64,000 nucleotides of DNA, taken from NCBI RefSeq assembly GCF_002843385.1, contig NZ_MVDE01000019.1:49485-113484 (forward strand). Direction: 5' to 3'. Both the position numbers and the translations under genes were made by a program. Positions 27,935-37,058 of the stretch are shown here, in pieces; the stretch's first letter is position 1, and every line of letters starts with the position of its first letter. Below the pieces are notes generated by a model that saw only the letters and a program-made list of their open reading frames with translations, searched no databases and was not told where the DNA came from. This DNA is from Labilibaculum manganireducens (GTDB lineage: Bacteria > Bacteroidota > Bacteroidia > Bacteroidales > Marinifilaceae).

Positions 27935-28690
27935 AAAACAATTTGTTAGGTTAGTAATTGTGTGGCAATGTCGCCACAAAATCATCTCACATTTCCCGGA
28001 GAAAAGGATCACAAAAATGGTTGCTTTTTAACTATTTAACAAAAAATCGACGGACTAATAATACCCGTTCGTCTTCCTTTTTTAGCTCTTCATCGAAAAA
28101 GTTCATTTCAAACCTGAAACAGGGACAGTTTTTCAACAATCACGCAAAAAAAAGAACAAAAGTTTTAACCAAAAAGGTCAGTTAAAAAATGGATACGGAA
28201 GATAATATTTTTCTTTCAAAATCCATAATCGCAAAACTAACCAAAAACTTAGTTTAAACCTTATTTTAATATCCTGATAAAAAAGTTATTATTTACAATT
28301 TAGAATATATAAGGACTGTAAAGTTTTTACACAGATGCTATACTTGCTACTTATTTCTATTCTAAATTAGATAATCACTAAATATCGTTGACGTCACAAA
28401 GAAACAATTTCATCTGCAACGGTCTGTTAATTTAACATTAAAAAAAAGGAAAGAATTAAATTAATATCTAAAACAAAATTAAATCCGCCTGAAAAGAAAA
28501 TTTTCAAAAATAAAGCGTACTTTTGCAGCCGCATTTTGAGCACCGCAATCGATTCACTCACAACAATTTCAACGAATGTGATGATTAGATGAATGATCAA
28601 TTTGACTAGTACAATAAAAAGAAAGAGAATACAGTATCCCATTTCATTAGCTTTCAGCGGATATTTTTTCTCAAATTAATAAAATACAAG
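27935..28690. other. Long intergenic region between divergent TonB receptor and typA genes
   Basis: 756 nt, AT-rich. It holds the receptor leader and promoter region on the minus strand and the typA promoter near 28518 on the plus strand. Short ORFs at 27958-28185 (+) and 28427-28642 (-) look random. No RNA gene or repeat recognised. Confidence 0.5.
28518..28525 (+). promoter_or_regulatory. Probable -7 box of the typA promoter
   Basis: TACTTTTG fits TAnnTTTG and is followed by GCAGCCGC. It would give typA a leader of about 160 nt. No good TTG box at -33. Confidence 0.5.
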
Positions 28691-30487
28691 ATGAGGAAAT
28701 TGAGAAACATTGCGATTATCGCCCACGTTGACCATGGAAAAACCACTTTGGTTGACAAAATGATAATGCATAGTAACATTTTTAGAAAAAATGAGAACCC
28801 AGGTGATTTAATCCTTGATAATAACGACCTGGAAAGAGAGAGAGGAATCACCATCTTGTCGAAGAACGTTTCTCTTGAATACAATGGTGTAAAGATTAAT
28901 ATCATAGACACTCCCGGTCACTCGGATTTTGGTGGAGAAGTTGAGCGTGTTTTGAATATGGCTGATGGTGTATTACTACTAGTAGACGCCTTTGAAGGAA
29001 CTATGCCTCAAACTCGTTTTGTACTGCAAAAAGCGTTAGCTCTAGGTCTTAAACCTGTTGTGGTTGTTAATAAAGTTGACAAACCAAACTGCAGACCTGA
29101 AGAAGTTCAGGAGCAGGTTTTCGAATTGATGTTTAATTTAGAGGCTACTGAAGAGCAATTGGATTTCCCAACCATCTACGGCTCGGCCAAACAAGGCTGG
29201 ATGTCGAAAGACTGGCAAAAGCCAACAACCGATATTACAGCAATTTTAGATGCGGTAATCGAGTTCATTCCAGAGCCAAAAACCATTAACGGTACGCCAC
29301 AAATGCTTATCACATCTCTTGACTACTCGGCTTATGTTGGACGTATCGCCGTAGGGCGCGTTCACCGGGGAGAAATTCGTGAAGGAATGGATGTTAGTTT
29401 GGTTAAACCTGATGGAAGCATCAAAAAACAACGCATTAAAGAATTGCATATCTTTACTGGTCTGGGCAAAGAAAGAGTTCAATCTGTTGCCTCAGGAGAA
29501 ATATGTGCTTTAGTAGGTATTGAAGGTTTTGATATTGGAGATTCTATTTGTAGTGTTGAAAACCCGGAACCTCTAAAACCAATTGCCATTGATGAACCTA
29601 CAATGAGTATGTTATTTACGATCAACAATTCTCCTTTTTATGGAAAAGATGGTAAATTCGTTACTTCCCGTCACTTAATTGACCGGCTAAATAAAGAATT
29701 GGAAAAGAATTTAGCCCTTAGAGTTGAAAAAACTGATTCTGCTGATTCATATATTGTATACGGACGTGGTGTTCTTCATTTGTCTGTACTGATCGAAACT
29801 ATGCGTCGTGAAGGATACGAGATTCAAGTTGGTCAGCCACAGGTTATCATCAAAGAAATTGGTGGTGAAAAATGTGAGCCAGTTGAGTTCCTATTCATAG
29901 ATCTTCCGGAAGATGTTTCAGGAAAAGCAATTGAGATCGTAACTCAACGTAAAGGAGAAATGCTGACTATGGAACGTAAGGCGGATCGTATTCACCTTGA
30001 ATTCCATATCCCATCAAGAGGTATTATTGGTCTAAGAAATCAACTGCTGACTGCTACTGCCGGAGAAGCGGTAATTTCTCATCGTTTCCTGGAATACCAA
30101 CCACACAAAGGCACTATTCCCGGACGTATTAACGGTTCATTAATTGCTATGGAAACCGGATTGACTTTTGCTTACGCTTTAAACAAATTACAAGATCGTG
30201 GTACATTTTTCGTTGCCCCAACGGTTGAGATTTATGAGGGTCAGGTAATTGGAGAAAACAATCGTGCCGGCGACCTGGTTATTAACGTTACTAAAACTAA
30301 GAAGCTAACCAATATGCGTACTTCTGGTACTGATGACAAGGTGAGATTATCACCTCCAATCACTCACTCTCTTGAAGAAGCATTGGAATACATACAAGGT
30401 GACGAGTATGTTGAGGTTACTCCTAACTCAATCCGTTTAAGAAAAATACTTCTTAAAGAAACCGATCGTAAAAGATCAGGCAAATAA
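28691..30487 (+). CDS. typA: Translational GTPase TypA/BipA
   Basis: 598 aa, standard length. G motifs are clear: G1 AHVDHGKTTL (residues 11-20), G2 with the ERERGITILSKN segment, G3 DTPGHSDFGGEV, G4 NKVDKP near 129 and G5 near 165. EF-G-like domains III and V and the TypA-specific C-terminal domain (PSRGIIGLRNQLLTATAGEAV and on) follow. It binds ribosomes and helps assembly and stress adaptation. Monocistronic. Confidence 0.97.
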   Translation: MRKLRNIAIIAHVDHGKTTLVDKMIMHSNIFRKNENPGDLILDNNDLERERGITILSKNVSLEYNGVKINIIDTPGHSDFGGEVERVLNMADGVLLLVDAFEGTMPQTRFVLQKALALGLKPVVVVNKVDKPNCRPEEVQEQVFELMFNLEATEEQLDFPTIYGSAKQGWMSKDWQKPTTDITAILDAVIEFIPEPKTINGTPQMLITSLDYSAYVGRIAVGRVHRGEIREGMDVSLVKPDGSIKKQRIKELHIFTGLGKERVQSVASGEICALVGIEGFDIGDSICSVENPEPLKPIAIDEPTMSMLFTINNSPFYGKDGKFVTSRHLIDRLNKELEKNLALRVEKTDSADSYIVYGRGVLHLSVLIETMRREGYEIQVGQPQVIIKEIGGEKCEPVEFLFIDLPEDVSGKAIEIVTQRKGEMLTMERKADRIHLEFHIPSRGIIGLRNQLLTATAGEAVISHRFLEYQPHKGTIPGRINGSLIAMETGLTFAYALNKLQDRGTFFVAPTVEIYEGQVIGENNRAGDLVINVTKTKKLTNMRTSGTDDKVRLSPPITHSLEEALEYIQGDEYVEVTPNSIRLRKILLKETDRKRSGK

Positions 30488-30613
30488 ATTTTGAATTTCA
30501 TGTGACTGCAATTAATTAAAGATGTCACATGGAACTCGCCAAATAGTCATTCTATTGTGTGAGAATTTTTTCTCATGGCTTGTTTCAACTGAAATTTAAA
30601 AACGCAATATTTT

Positions 30614-30650
30614 AAAAGAGCGATTTCCTTGTTGGGAAATCGCTCTTTTT
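30614..30650 (+). terminator. Terminator downstream of typA
   Basis: AAAAGAGCGATTTCC pairs with GGAAATCGCTCTTTT around a 6-nt loop, then T. It lies 127 nt after the stop, so the 3' UTR is long; a CATGTGAC/GTCACATG hairpin (30499-30531) sits in that UTR. Confidence 0.88.
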
Positions 30651-30694
30651 ACATTCTAAATACCAAGTTCTCCCCTGTTAATTCCATTATTACA

Positions 30695-30922
30695 TCAATT
30701 GGTTTCCACCCGAATACATTTGCCTGGACAAATATCGGCCGCTTTCCTATTTTTCTGAACCTCATCATTAAAAATTTCTAATTCGTAACAATCTCTCTTC
30801 CTTATCGAACCAATTAGGTCACATCTGCCATCTTCAGTACACATCTCCCAAAATTCAGGTGCTGCTCCTACACAATAAGCACAACCTATACACCTATCTC
30901 TAAAATGCTTTATTCTTGTCAT
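30695..30922 (-). CDS. Ferredoxin-like [4Fe-4S] protein
   Basis: 75 aa. Cysteines at residues 11, 14 and 17 (CIGCAYC) and the CPGKC motif at 65-69 supply a single [4Fe-4S] cluster site, as in small 4Fe-4S ferredoxins. Extra cysteines at 28, 34 and 45 are not in the canonical motif. It carries one electron to an unknown partner. It stands alone, opposite in direction to both neighbours. Confidence 0.88.
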   Translation of the reverse strand: MTRIKHFRDRCIGCAYCVGAAPEFWEMCTEDGRCDLIGSIRKRDCYELEIFNDEVQKNRKAADICPGKCIRVETN

Positions 30923-31053
30923 TTTTTTAATAACACCCCCTGCTTAATATTGATTTTTTTAGAATATTCAAATATAAGACAATTTTAAATTAAATTTATA
31001 CTGCTCATTTTCAACTACTTAGATATTTTATTGAAATATTTTTAGTACTATGC

Positions 31054-31086
31054 TTTGCATATTACCTTTTTTTGTACGTATATTTG
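31054..31086 (+). promoter_or_regulatory. Promoter of the PadR/PspC operon
   Basis: TTTG at 31054-31057, a 21-bp spacer and TATATTTG at 31079-31086: a near-ideal Bacteroidetes promoter, 53 nt upstream of the first gene. Confidence 0.75.
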
Positions 31087-31139
31087 TATAACAAGCTTGC
31101 GTGCTTGTAATAGTAGTATACGATATAAATACAATCACC

Positions 31140-31553
31140 ATGAACAAGAGAAACAATTCACTATGCAAACTCAGCCTGATTCTAATTGTTCTATTTTCGT
31201 GGACAACAGAATCCAATGCTCAATTTGTTTCTACTGCGAAACAATCGAAAATACTATCTCCTATTGTGAAAATTATATCTGATGCAATTTTAGGATGTGA
31301 ATCAAAAATCGACGGAGAAAAAAGCTATTTCAACTCAAGCCTTTTCTTTTTTGAAGAAAATATACAAGTATGTAAAGATATTTTAGCCGGCAATAGTGAC
31401 TGCACTGACACTGTAAATATTTCATCTCAAACGAGAGAACAGATCCTAATTGAAAAAGATACTGTTCTAACAAAGGAGGAAACGAAGGTAGTTGAGAAGA
31501 AAAAACACAAAAGCATCTGGAACAATCCGGGAAACACAAAATCAAGAATTTAA
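31140..31553 (+). CDS. Small exported protein of unknown function
   Basis: 137 aa from the ATG at 31140; the longer frame from 31101 begins too close to the promoter. A signal peptide ends near residue 28 (ESNAQF). The mature part has two cysteines ahead of a charged C-terminal half (QILIEKDTVLTKEETKVVEKKKHKS). No family recognised. It is the first gene of a unit with a PadR regulator and PspC proteins (12 nt gap to padR), so a role in envelope stress or its sensing is possible but speculative. Confidence 0.6.
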   Translation: MNKRNNSLCKLSLILIVLFSWTTESNAQFVSTAKQSKILSPIVKIISDAILGCESKIDGEKSYFNSSLFFFEENIQVCKDILAGNSDCTDTVNISSQTREQILIEKDTVLTKEETKVVEKKKHKSIWNNPGNTKSRI

Positions 31554-31565
31554 TTTATTCCAACC

Positions 31566-31889
31566 ATGAAGATCGAAAATACTAAAGCCCAAATGCGAAA
31601 AGGAGTGCTGGAATATTGTATTCTATCCATTTTATCAAGAAATGATGCTTACGCTTCAGATATAATCAAGGAGCTAAAAGAGGCAAAAATGATTGTTGTG
31701 GAAGGAACATTATATCCACTTCTAACCCGATTAAAAAACGACGGACTGCTAAGTTACCGTTGGGAGGAATCAACTCAAGGTCCACCTCGGAAATACTATA
31801 CAATTGCCGAACTTGGAAGTGGATTTCTTAAAGAATTGGATCAATCCTGGCAAGATTTAGTTGATGCTGTAAACACAATTAAAAAGTAA
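31566..31889 (+). CDS. PadR family transcriptional regulator
   Basis: 107 aa, one winged-helix domain: MRKGVLEYCILSILSRNDAYASDIIKELKEA, then VVEGTLYPLLTRLKNDGLLSYRWEES and a GPPRKYYTIAELG wing. PadR proteins act as dimers and usually repress a neighbouring transporter or stress gene. The next gene is a PspC protein 21 nt downstream, an arrangement that recurs in Bacteroidetes. It likely controls its own operon. Confidence 0.9.
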   Translation: MKIENTKAQMRKGVLEYCILSILSRNDAYASDIIKELKEAKMIVVEGTLYPLLTRLKNDGLLSYRWEESTQGPPRKYYTIAELGSGFLKELDQSWQDLVDAVNTIKK

Positions 31890-31910
31890 GACCCTTAAAC
31901 CGATATACAA

Positions 31911-33506
31911 ATGAAAAAGACATTAACAATTAATATAAGCGGAAGTATTTTCCATATCGATGAGGATGCTTTTGAAAAACTACAGGCTTACTTACGTACT
32001 ATCAATTCCCACTATGGTCCGAGCGAAGAAGGCCGGGAAATCATATCTGATATTGAAGCTCGAATTTCAGAAATTTTCCATGAAAAACTGAGCACAAAAG
32101 ATCAGGTGGTAAATGTTGATATGATCGAAGAAACCATATCGATTATGGGGAAACCCGAAGAAATATTTGCTATCGACGAGGAAAGTATTGAAGACGAGTC
32201 GAATCAGGAAACTGACGCAAAACAAACTTCCGAAAAGAAAAAGCGCAGATTATTCCGCGATCCCGACCATAGAGTTTTGGGTGGTGTCGCAAGTGGTTTA
32301 GCTGCTTACTTTGGAATTGATGTGGTTGTAATCCGTCTCCTTTTTGCACTTTTCTTTTTCCTGGGATATGGATTTTCATTTCTTCTTTACGTGATTTTAT
32401 GGATTGCTGTTCCTAAAGCAATCACCACAACCCAAAAATTGGAAATGAAGGGGAAAAAAGTCAATATTTCGAATATCGAAGAAACCATTAAAGATGAATA
32501 CAAGGAAGTTAAGGAAAGCTTCGAGAAAATAAGAGATAAAAACGGACCACAAGTTCAGGATGGTTTCGACAGAGTAATTGATTTTCTGGGCACAGCACTT
32601 CGACTCATCCTTAAAGTGATAATTATTTTGCTTGGTATTGGATTCGTATTTGCAGGATTTGTTACCCTTATCAGCTTTATTGGCTCAATGATTTTTGTAA
32701 ATAGCTTTTTTGGTCCATTTTCTGATTTCCATTTTCCCGGCACAGTACTTCCACACCTATTTCTTGACGGAAGCAGTATCACTCTATTCACAATTGGCGT
32801 AATTGTGGTGATTGGAATCCCATTACTCCTTCTGATTTTTGCAGGATTAAAACTCCTGTTCAATTTCAAAACCAACAATAAAATAATAGGATTCTCAGCA
32901 CTTGCATTTTGGATACTGGGAATTATCCTTTTGGTTAGTCTAAGTTTTTCTCAAATAAAGGGATACATGCAAAGCAGCACCCGTTATTCAGAAAACATTG
33001 AAATACAGCCTACCCAAACAGATACACTATATTTAAAATCAACTGACAATATCGATTTTGACTGGCATAATGGACACATCGGTCTGGACAATATAAAAAT
33101 CATAGTCAAAGATGATAAGGAAATTATAGTTGGAGAACCCACTCTTGATATCGAAAAGAGCAATAGCGGCAAATTTGAAATTAAATTGAAAAAGAAATCC
33201 AGAGGAAGGTCAAACGAACAGGCAAGTGAAAATGCTGAAAACATTGAATACAACTGGAAACAAACTGATTCCCTAATTGTCTTCAATCAATTTTTCACAC
33301 TACCAACAGATAGTAAATGGAGAAATCAAAAACTACACATCACAATTAAGGTGCCCGAAGGAAAAGTGATTTATCTGGACAAGTCGATGCGAAAAATCAT
33401 TCACGACATTGATAATGTAGATAATGCATGGGACTACGACATGCTTGACAAGATGTGGATCATGAAAAAAGAAGGCCTAAGCAAATTAAAATATCATAAC
33501 AAATAA
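31911..33506 (+). CDS. PspC domain-containing membrane protein, long form
   Basis: 531 aa. An N-terminal soluble region (about 1-105) has a MKKTLTINISGSIFHIDEDAFEKL start. The PspC domain lies at about 110-168 (RLFRDPDHRVLGGVASGLAAYFGIDVVVIRLLF). Three more hydrophobic segments (about 225-255, 285-320, 325-345) follow, then a C-terminal soluble domain of beta strands. PspC proteins relate to phage-shock-type envelope stress; the long form with an added C-terminal adhesin-like sheet is typical of Bacteroidetes. Same operon as PadR, DUF4252 and a short PspC. Confidence 0.88.
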   Translation: MKKTLTINISGSIFHIDEDAFEKLQAYLRTINSHYGPSEEGREIISDIEARISEIFHEKLSTKDQVVNVDMIEETISIMGKPEEIFAIDEESIEDESNQETDAKQTSEKKKRRLFRDPDHRVLGGVASGLAAYFGIDVVVIRLLFALFFFLGYGFSFLLYVILWIAVPKAITTTQKLEMKGKKVNISNIEETIKDEYKEVKESFEKIRDKNGPQVQDGFDRVIDFLGTALRLILKVIIILLGIGFVFAGFVTLISFIGSMIFVNSFFGPFSDFHFPGTVLPHLFLDGSSITLFTIGVIVVIGIPLLLLIFAGLKLLFNFKTNNKIIGFSALAFWILGIILLVSLSFSQIKGYMQSSTRYSENIEIQPTQTDTLYLKSTDNIDFDWHNGHIGLDNIKIIVKDDKEIIVGEPTLDIEKSNSGKFEIKLKKKSRGRSNEQASENAENIEYNWKQTDSLIVFNQFFTLPTDSKWRNQKLHITIKVPEGKVIYLDKSMRKIIHDIDNVDNAWDYDMLDKMWIMKKEGLSKLKYHNK

Positions 33507-33508
33507 AT

Positions 33509-33562
33509 CCATGCTTTACACCGGCTCCTTTTTCAACACACGCTTTGCTGGTGTAAACATGG
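33509..33562 (+). other. Long hairpin between the PspC and DUF4252 genes
   Basis: CCATG + TTTACACCGGC pairs with GCTGGTGTAAA + CATGG (16 pairs with one bulged C and one G-U), loop of 21 nt. No T run follows, so not a simple terminator; it may stabilise or attenuate the downstream mRNA. Confidence 0.7.
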
Positions 33563-33583
33563 TAAACTAAAAAATAAAATATC

Positions 33584-34087
33584 ATGAAGAAATTAGTAGT
33601 AATAATTGCCGCAATAGTATTTCCAATCCTGATGCAAGCTCAAACCAAAGGTGAGCAAATACATGCTAAATATTCAAATTTAGATGGTTTTAGCAGTTTT
33701 AGTTTTGCAGGTAGTTTCCTAAAAAACCTCGACTTTGATGTTGATGAAGACGAATTGGAGAAAAATATCACCGGAGAATGTAAAAACATCAAATTCCTAA
33801 CTTTTAAACATGTAAACGGAGACGAAACCAAATTCAAAAAGATTGTCTCTTCACAACTATCAAAAGGAAATGCCTATAAAGAAGTATTAACTGACAGGGA
33901 TGATAAAAATTCTGATGATGTTCATTTCTTCGCAAAAGGAAATGGGAAAAAATTTAGTGAATTTCATGTCTTGCACTATAATGAAAACAGAACTTCATTG
34001 GTTTCCTTTTTTGGAGATTTTCGTGTTGACGAATTAAAAACCCTATCGCATTTTACGTTTGATGACGAAGATGAAGAACAGGAGTAA
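33584..34087 (+). CDS. DUF4252 domain-containing exported protein
   Basis: 167 aa, signal peptide to about residue 19 (LMQAQ). The mature part fits DUF4252: a helical GEQIHAKYSNLDGFSSFSFAGSF start, several KNIKFLTFKH-type strands and an acidic end (DDEDEEQE). It follows the long PspC gene after a hairpin in the same operon. Function unknown; in Bacteroidetes this domain is frequently near PadR/PspC genes. Confidence 0.8.
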   Translation: MKKLVVIIAAIVFPILMQAQTKGEQIHAKYSNLDGFSSFSFAGSFLKNLDFDVDEDELEKNITGECKNIKFLTFKHVNGDETKFKKIVSSQLSKGNAYKEVLTDRDDKNSDDVHFFAKGNGKKFSEFHVLHYNENRTSLVSFFGDFRVDELKTLSHFTFDDEDEEQE

Positions 34088-34108
34088 TAAAACCAAAAAT
34101 CCAGAAAT

Positions 34109-34306
34109 ATGAAACGCTTAATAAGATCAAAGGAGAAAAAAATAGCTGGTGTTTGCGGAGGTATTTCTCAATACATAAATCCGGAACTCGACCCAATAAT
34201 TATAAGAGCTGCGTGGCTGATACTAACTTTATTCAATCCACTAATGCTTCTTGCATACTTTATATTAGCATTGGTTTTGCCTGATTCTTCATACGAAACA
34301 GCATAA
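34109..34306 (+). CDS. PspC domain protein, short form
   Basis: 65 aa consisting of a PspC domain only: RLIRSKEKKIAGVCGGISQYINPELDPIIIRAAWLILTLFNPLMLLAYFILALVLP, with one or two membrane helices. It closes the operon and is probably an inner membrane stress protein interacting with the long PspC protein. Terminator about 110 nt downstream. Confidence 0.9.
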   Translation: MKRLIRSKEKKIAGVCGGISQYINPELDPIIIRAAWLILTLFNPLMLLAYFILALVLPDSSYETA

Positions 34307-34415
34307 AACAACACATAACAATATAGTCTGATTTGAATGCAATATTTATCCCAAATTTGGTTCTAAAGGTATTTAGTCTTTTTCACCGAAACACAACCAA
34401 AGCATTCATTAAATT

Positions 34416-34447
34416 AGGGTTTCTCTTCAATCAGAGAAACCCTTTTT
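34416..34447 (+). terminator. Terminator of the PspC operon
   Basis: AGGGTTTCTC with GAGAAACCCT, an 8-nt loop and a T run. Confidence 0.85.
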
Positions 34448-34528
34448 CTAAATAAAAAATAATTATTTACCTCTTCTTTTAAAATATTTCTTCAGATAAT
34501 TGTACATTGGCTACCTTAAAATCAAGAT

Positions 34529-35671
34529 ATGGCCAGACTCTTCCCACAGGTATTCATCATATTATTATTGCTGTTGACAAGTCAATATTCATCATTGGCA
34601 CAAGATTTCAATACGCCGTTTTTACATTATAAAGAATTTCAAAAAGCTGACAGCAATAAATTATTTTTAAGATTTGAGAATTTCAATTTTGTAAAAAACA
34701 ATGAGTATTCCGGCACTTTTTCTAATGGAACAACCTGGATCGGCTACTCAGCAACACCAAAATTGGTTTATTATCCGTCTTCTAAAATTCGAATTGAAGC
34801 AGGTATGCGGTTTCAGCAATATTCAGGACGAACAAACTTTAATGAAACACAAGCAATATTCTCTGTAAACTATCAAGCCTCAAGCAAAGTCAATTTAATT
34901 TTAGGAGGCTTAAACCAAAACAACAACCATATGCTTTCGGAGCCCATGTTCGAACCGGAAAAGTTTTTTACGGATAAAGCAGAAAGTGGAATTCAACTTT
35001 TGTATCATACAAAACGATTAAAACTTGACACATGGATTAATTGGGAACAATTCATCTTAAAAGGGGATCCTTTTCAGGAAAAATTCACTTTCGGAATTTC
35101 AAGCAGCTATCAGTTAAATAATACATCTTCACAAAACAGACTGTCCATTCCGGTTCAGGTTCTTTTCGCACACAGAGGCGGTGAAATTGACTCTTCTGAC
35201 GAATCCGTTCAAACCATTGGCAACTTTTCATCCGGCCTAGATTTTTTAAGAAAAGTTGAAAATTCCAGATTTACTTCATGGTATATCCGAGCTTTAGCAT
35301 ATTACGTCAGCGACAACTCCTCTGTTAGCGAATTCCTTTTTAATAAAGGACATGCTTTTTACCCGCAGATAGGCATTAACACGAAACATTCTCAATTTAG
35401 ACTAGGATATTGGTATGCATATCATTTCATTGCCTCAAGAGGTTCAGAATTATTTCAATCAATATCCTATAGCAAACCCGGTTCATATCAAAACAGAAGA
35501 GAACTTGTTACATTTAAGTATTTCTATGAGCGGAAAATAAGTAAAGGGATCCATTTCGGAGGAAAAATAGATCTTTATTACAATCCAACAGATTCAAACG
35601 CGAATTACGCCACAGCAATCTATCTAAGAATCAATGGAGATTTCTTTCTAAGAAAAATTAGCTGGAATTAA
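34529..35671 (+). CDS. Hypothetical outer membrane protein
   Basis: 380 aa. Signal peptide to about residue 24 (SSLAQDF). The mature protein is beta-rich with alternating aromatic strands (KIRIEAGMRFQQYSG; LDTWINWEQFIL; HSQFRLGYWYAYHF) and ends in a short strand-like KISWN rather than an aromatic residue. Reads as a large beta barrel of unknown family. Its stop overlaps the stop of the converging glycosylase gene by four bases. Function unknown. Confidence 0.65.
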   Translation: MARLFPQVFIILLLLLTSQYSSLAQDFNTPFLHYKEFQKADSNKLFLRFENFNFVKNNEYSGTFSNGTTWIGYSATPKLVYYPSSKIRIEAGMRFQQYSGRTNFNETQAIFSVNYQASSKVNLILGGLNQNNNHMLSEPMFEPEKFFTDKAESGIQLLYHTKRLKLDTWINWEQFILKGDPFQEKFTFGISSSYQLNNTSSQNRLSIPVQVLFAHRGGEIDSSDESVQTIGNFSSGLDFLRKVENSRFTSWYIRALAYYVSDNSSVSEFLFNKGHAFYPQIGINTKHSQFRLGYWYAYHFIASRGSELFQSISYSKPGSYQNRRELVTFKYFYERKISKGIHFGGKIDLYYNPTDSNANYATAIYLRINGDFFLRKISWN

Positions 35672-36201
35672 AGCTTTGCTTTCTCAATTTTATAACGATA
35701 CAACTTGTTTTTCCATATATCACCCGCATATTCCACATTAATTCTGGGATGAAGGGTATAATTGCATAACATGCCATCATCTTCCACCCAAATTCGATTC
35801 GAGCTCTCCAGATTCTCTCCATAAAAACTCTTATCCAATTTTAATTGCTGTCCGATTCTGCCTGGCCCATCAATTCCTTCAACACCACGAACTAATATTG
35901 CCTGAGCTTGATCCTTTTTACCGGTTACAATATTCAGCAGCCAATACATCCCGTAAATTAAATAAACATAGACGCAACCACCGCAAGAATACATAACCTC
36001 TGTTCTTTTGGTACGCCCTTTTGATGCGTGAGATGCCAAATCCATCTCCCCCACGTACATTTCAATTTCCGTTATTCGAAACCGTTCTTCTTTCATTGCA
36101 TCAAATTTTCTAACAATAATTTTTCCGACCAACTGATGGGCAACAATATGGATATCCTTCAGAAAAAAATCTCTTTTTAATCGAACACTCATTCGTTTCA
36201 A
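35668..36201 (-). CDS. DNA-3-methyladenine glycosylase (AAG/Mpg family)
   Basis: 177 aa. AAG-type motifs are visible: a helical DFFLKDIHIVAHQLVGKIIVRKF start, the catalytic glutamate region EIEMYVGEMDLASHASKGRTKRTEVMYSCGGCVYVYLIYGMYWLLNIV near residue 50-95, and AILVRGVEGIDGPGRIGQQLKLDKSF. The family excises alkylated purines such as 3-methyladenine and hypoxanthine. It is shorter than many homologues but complete. An alternative start is Met4. Confidence 0.88.
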   Translation of the reverse strand: MKRMSVRLKRDFFLKDIHIVAHQLVGKIIVRKFDAMKEERFRITEIEMYVGEMDLASHASKGRTKRTEVMYSCGGCVYVYLIYGMYWLLNIVTGKKDQAQAILVRGVEGIDGPGRIGQQLKLDKSFYGENLESSNRIWVEDDGMLCNYTLHPRINVEYAGDIWKNKLYRYKIEKAKL

Positions 36202-36312
36202 TATTTTTAATTACCAAATGTAAAACTCCTTAGTTCCTGCATATCAAATCTTCCAATTGCATTTCTTTCTAAAAAAATACTAAAAAGAGACTTCAAAAAT
36301 AAATTTATTTCA

Positions 36313-36320
36313 TACTTTTG
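36313..36320 (+). promoter_or_regulatory. Orphan promoter-like box
   Basis: TACTTTTG at 36313 fits the TAnnTTTG -7 box but no annotated gene follows on this strand for 275 nt. It precedes a 33-codon ORF. Confidence 0.35.
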
Positions 36321-36336
36321 CAGAGAAATTGTGACG

Positions 36337-36438
36337 ATGGGCTTACTTACCAGGACTCCCGCCCCCAACAACTTGATTCTACTACCCTTAGCAAGTAAAG
36401 GATTCATTATTGGGAAATATATCAATTTGATTTTTTGA
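36337..36438 (+). CDS. Possible 33-aa small protein
   Basis: ATG at 36337 opens a 33-codon frame (MGLLTRTPAPNNLILLPLAS and on) 16 nt after a TACTTTTG box. The product is hydrophobic at its centre and basic at the start, like a small membrane peptide. Codon use is unremarkable, and the frame may be chance. Alternatively the region encodes a non-coding RNA. Confidence 0.25.
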   Translation: MGLLTRTPAPNNLILLPLASKGFIIGKYINLIF

Positions 36439-36511
36439 CAGACTTAACTCCTCCACATTACCCGATTATCCACATCAGGTTAAGTTCTTCATCAATAAAT
36501 CGTTAAAAAAA

Positions 36512-36542
36512 TTGGTGTATTTATAGGATTCTTGTACTTTTG
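36512..36542 (+). promoter_or_regulatory. Promoter of the rplM operon
   Basis: TTG at 36512-36514, 20-bp spacer, TACTTTTG at 36535-36542, 54 nt before rplM. Confidence 0.75.
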
Positions 36543-36596
36543 CAAGCCAAATTGGAATAATTGTATTAAAAGTATTATTTATTAAAAGTTTTTAAC

Positions 36597-37052
36597 GTGG
36601 ATACATTAAGTTACAAAACAGTTTCTGCAAACAAAGCAACTGCTACTAAAGAGTGGATTGTTATTGATGCAGCAGACCAAGTGTTAGGTAGACTTAGCTC
36701 TAAAGTAGCAAAGCTGATTAGAGGTAAATACAAACCTAATTACACTCCTCATGTTGACTGTGGAGACAACGTGATTATTATCAATGCTGAGAAAATACGT
36801 ATGACTGGAAATAAAATGACAGACAGAAAGTATTTTTCTTACACCGGACACCCAGGTGGACAAAGAATTAAAACTCCAGCTGATCTTATGGCGAAACACC
36901 CAGAAAGATTAATTGAGAAGGCTGTAAAAGGTATGCTTCCAAAAAATCGTTTAGGAAGAACTCTTTACTCAAACCTATATGTAGTTGTAGGTTCTGAGCA
37001 CAAACACGAAGCTCAGCAGCCAAAGAAATTAGATTTAAACACAATTAAATAA
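36597..37052 (+). CDS. rplM: 50S ribosomal protein L13
   Basis: 151 aa with a GTG start at 36597 giving MDTLSYKTVSANKATATKEW, the usual Bacteroidetes N-terminus; no in-frame ATG lies close. The core GRLSSKVAKLIRGKYKPNYTPHVDCGDNVIIIN and GMLPKNRLGRTLYSNLYVV are diagnostic. Early assembly protein of the large subunit. First gene of rplM-rpsI; rpsI follows after 6 nt. Confidence 0.98.
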   Translation: MDTLSYKTVSANKATATKEWIVIDAADQVLGRLSSKVAKLIRGKYKPNYTPHVDCGDNVIIINAEKIRMTGNKMTDRKYFSYTGHPGGQRIKTPADLMAKHPERLIEKAVKGMLPKNRLGRTLYSNLYVVVGSEHKHEAQQPKKLDLNTIK

Positions 37053-37058
37053 GTAGGT

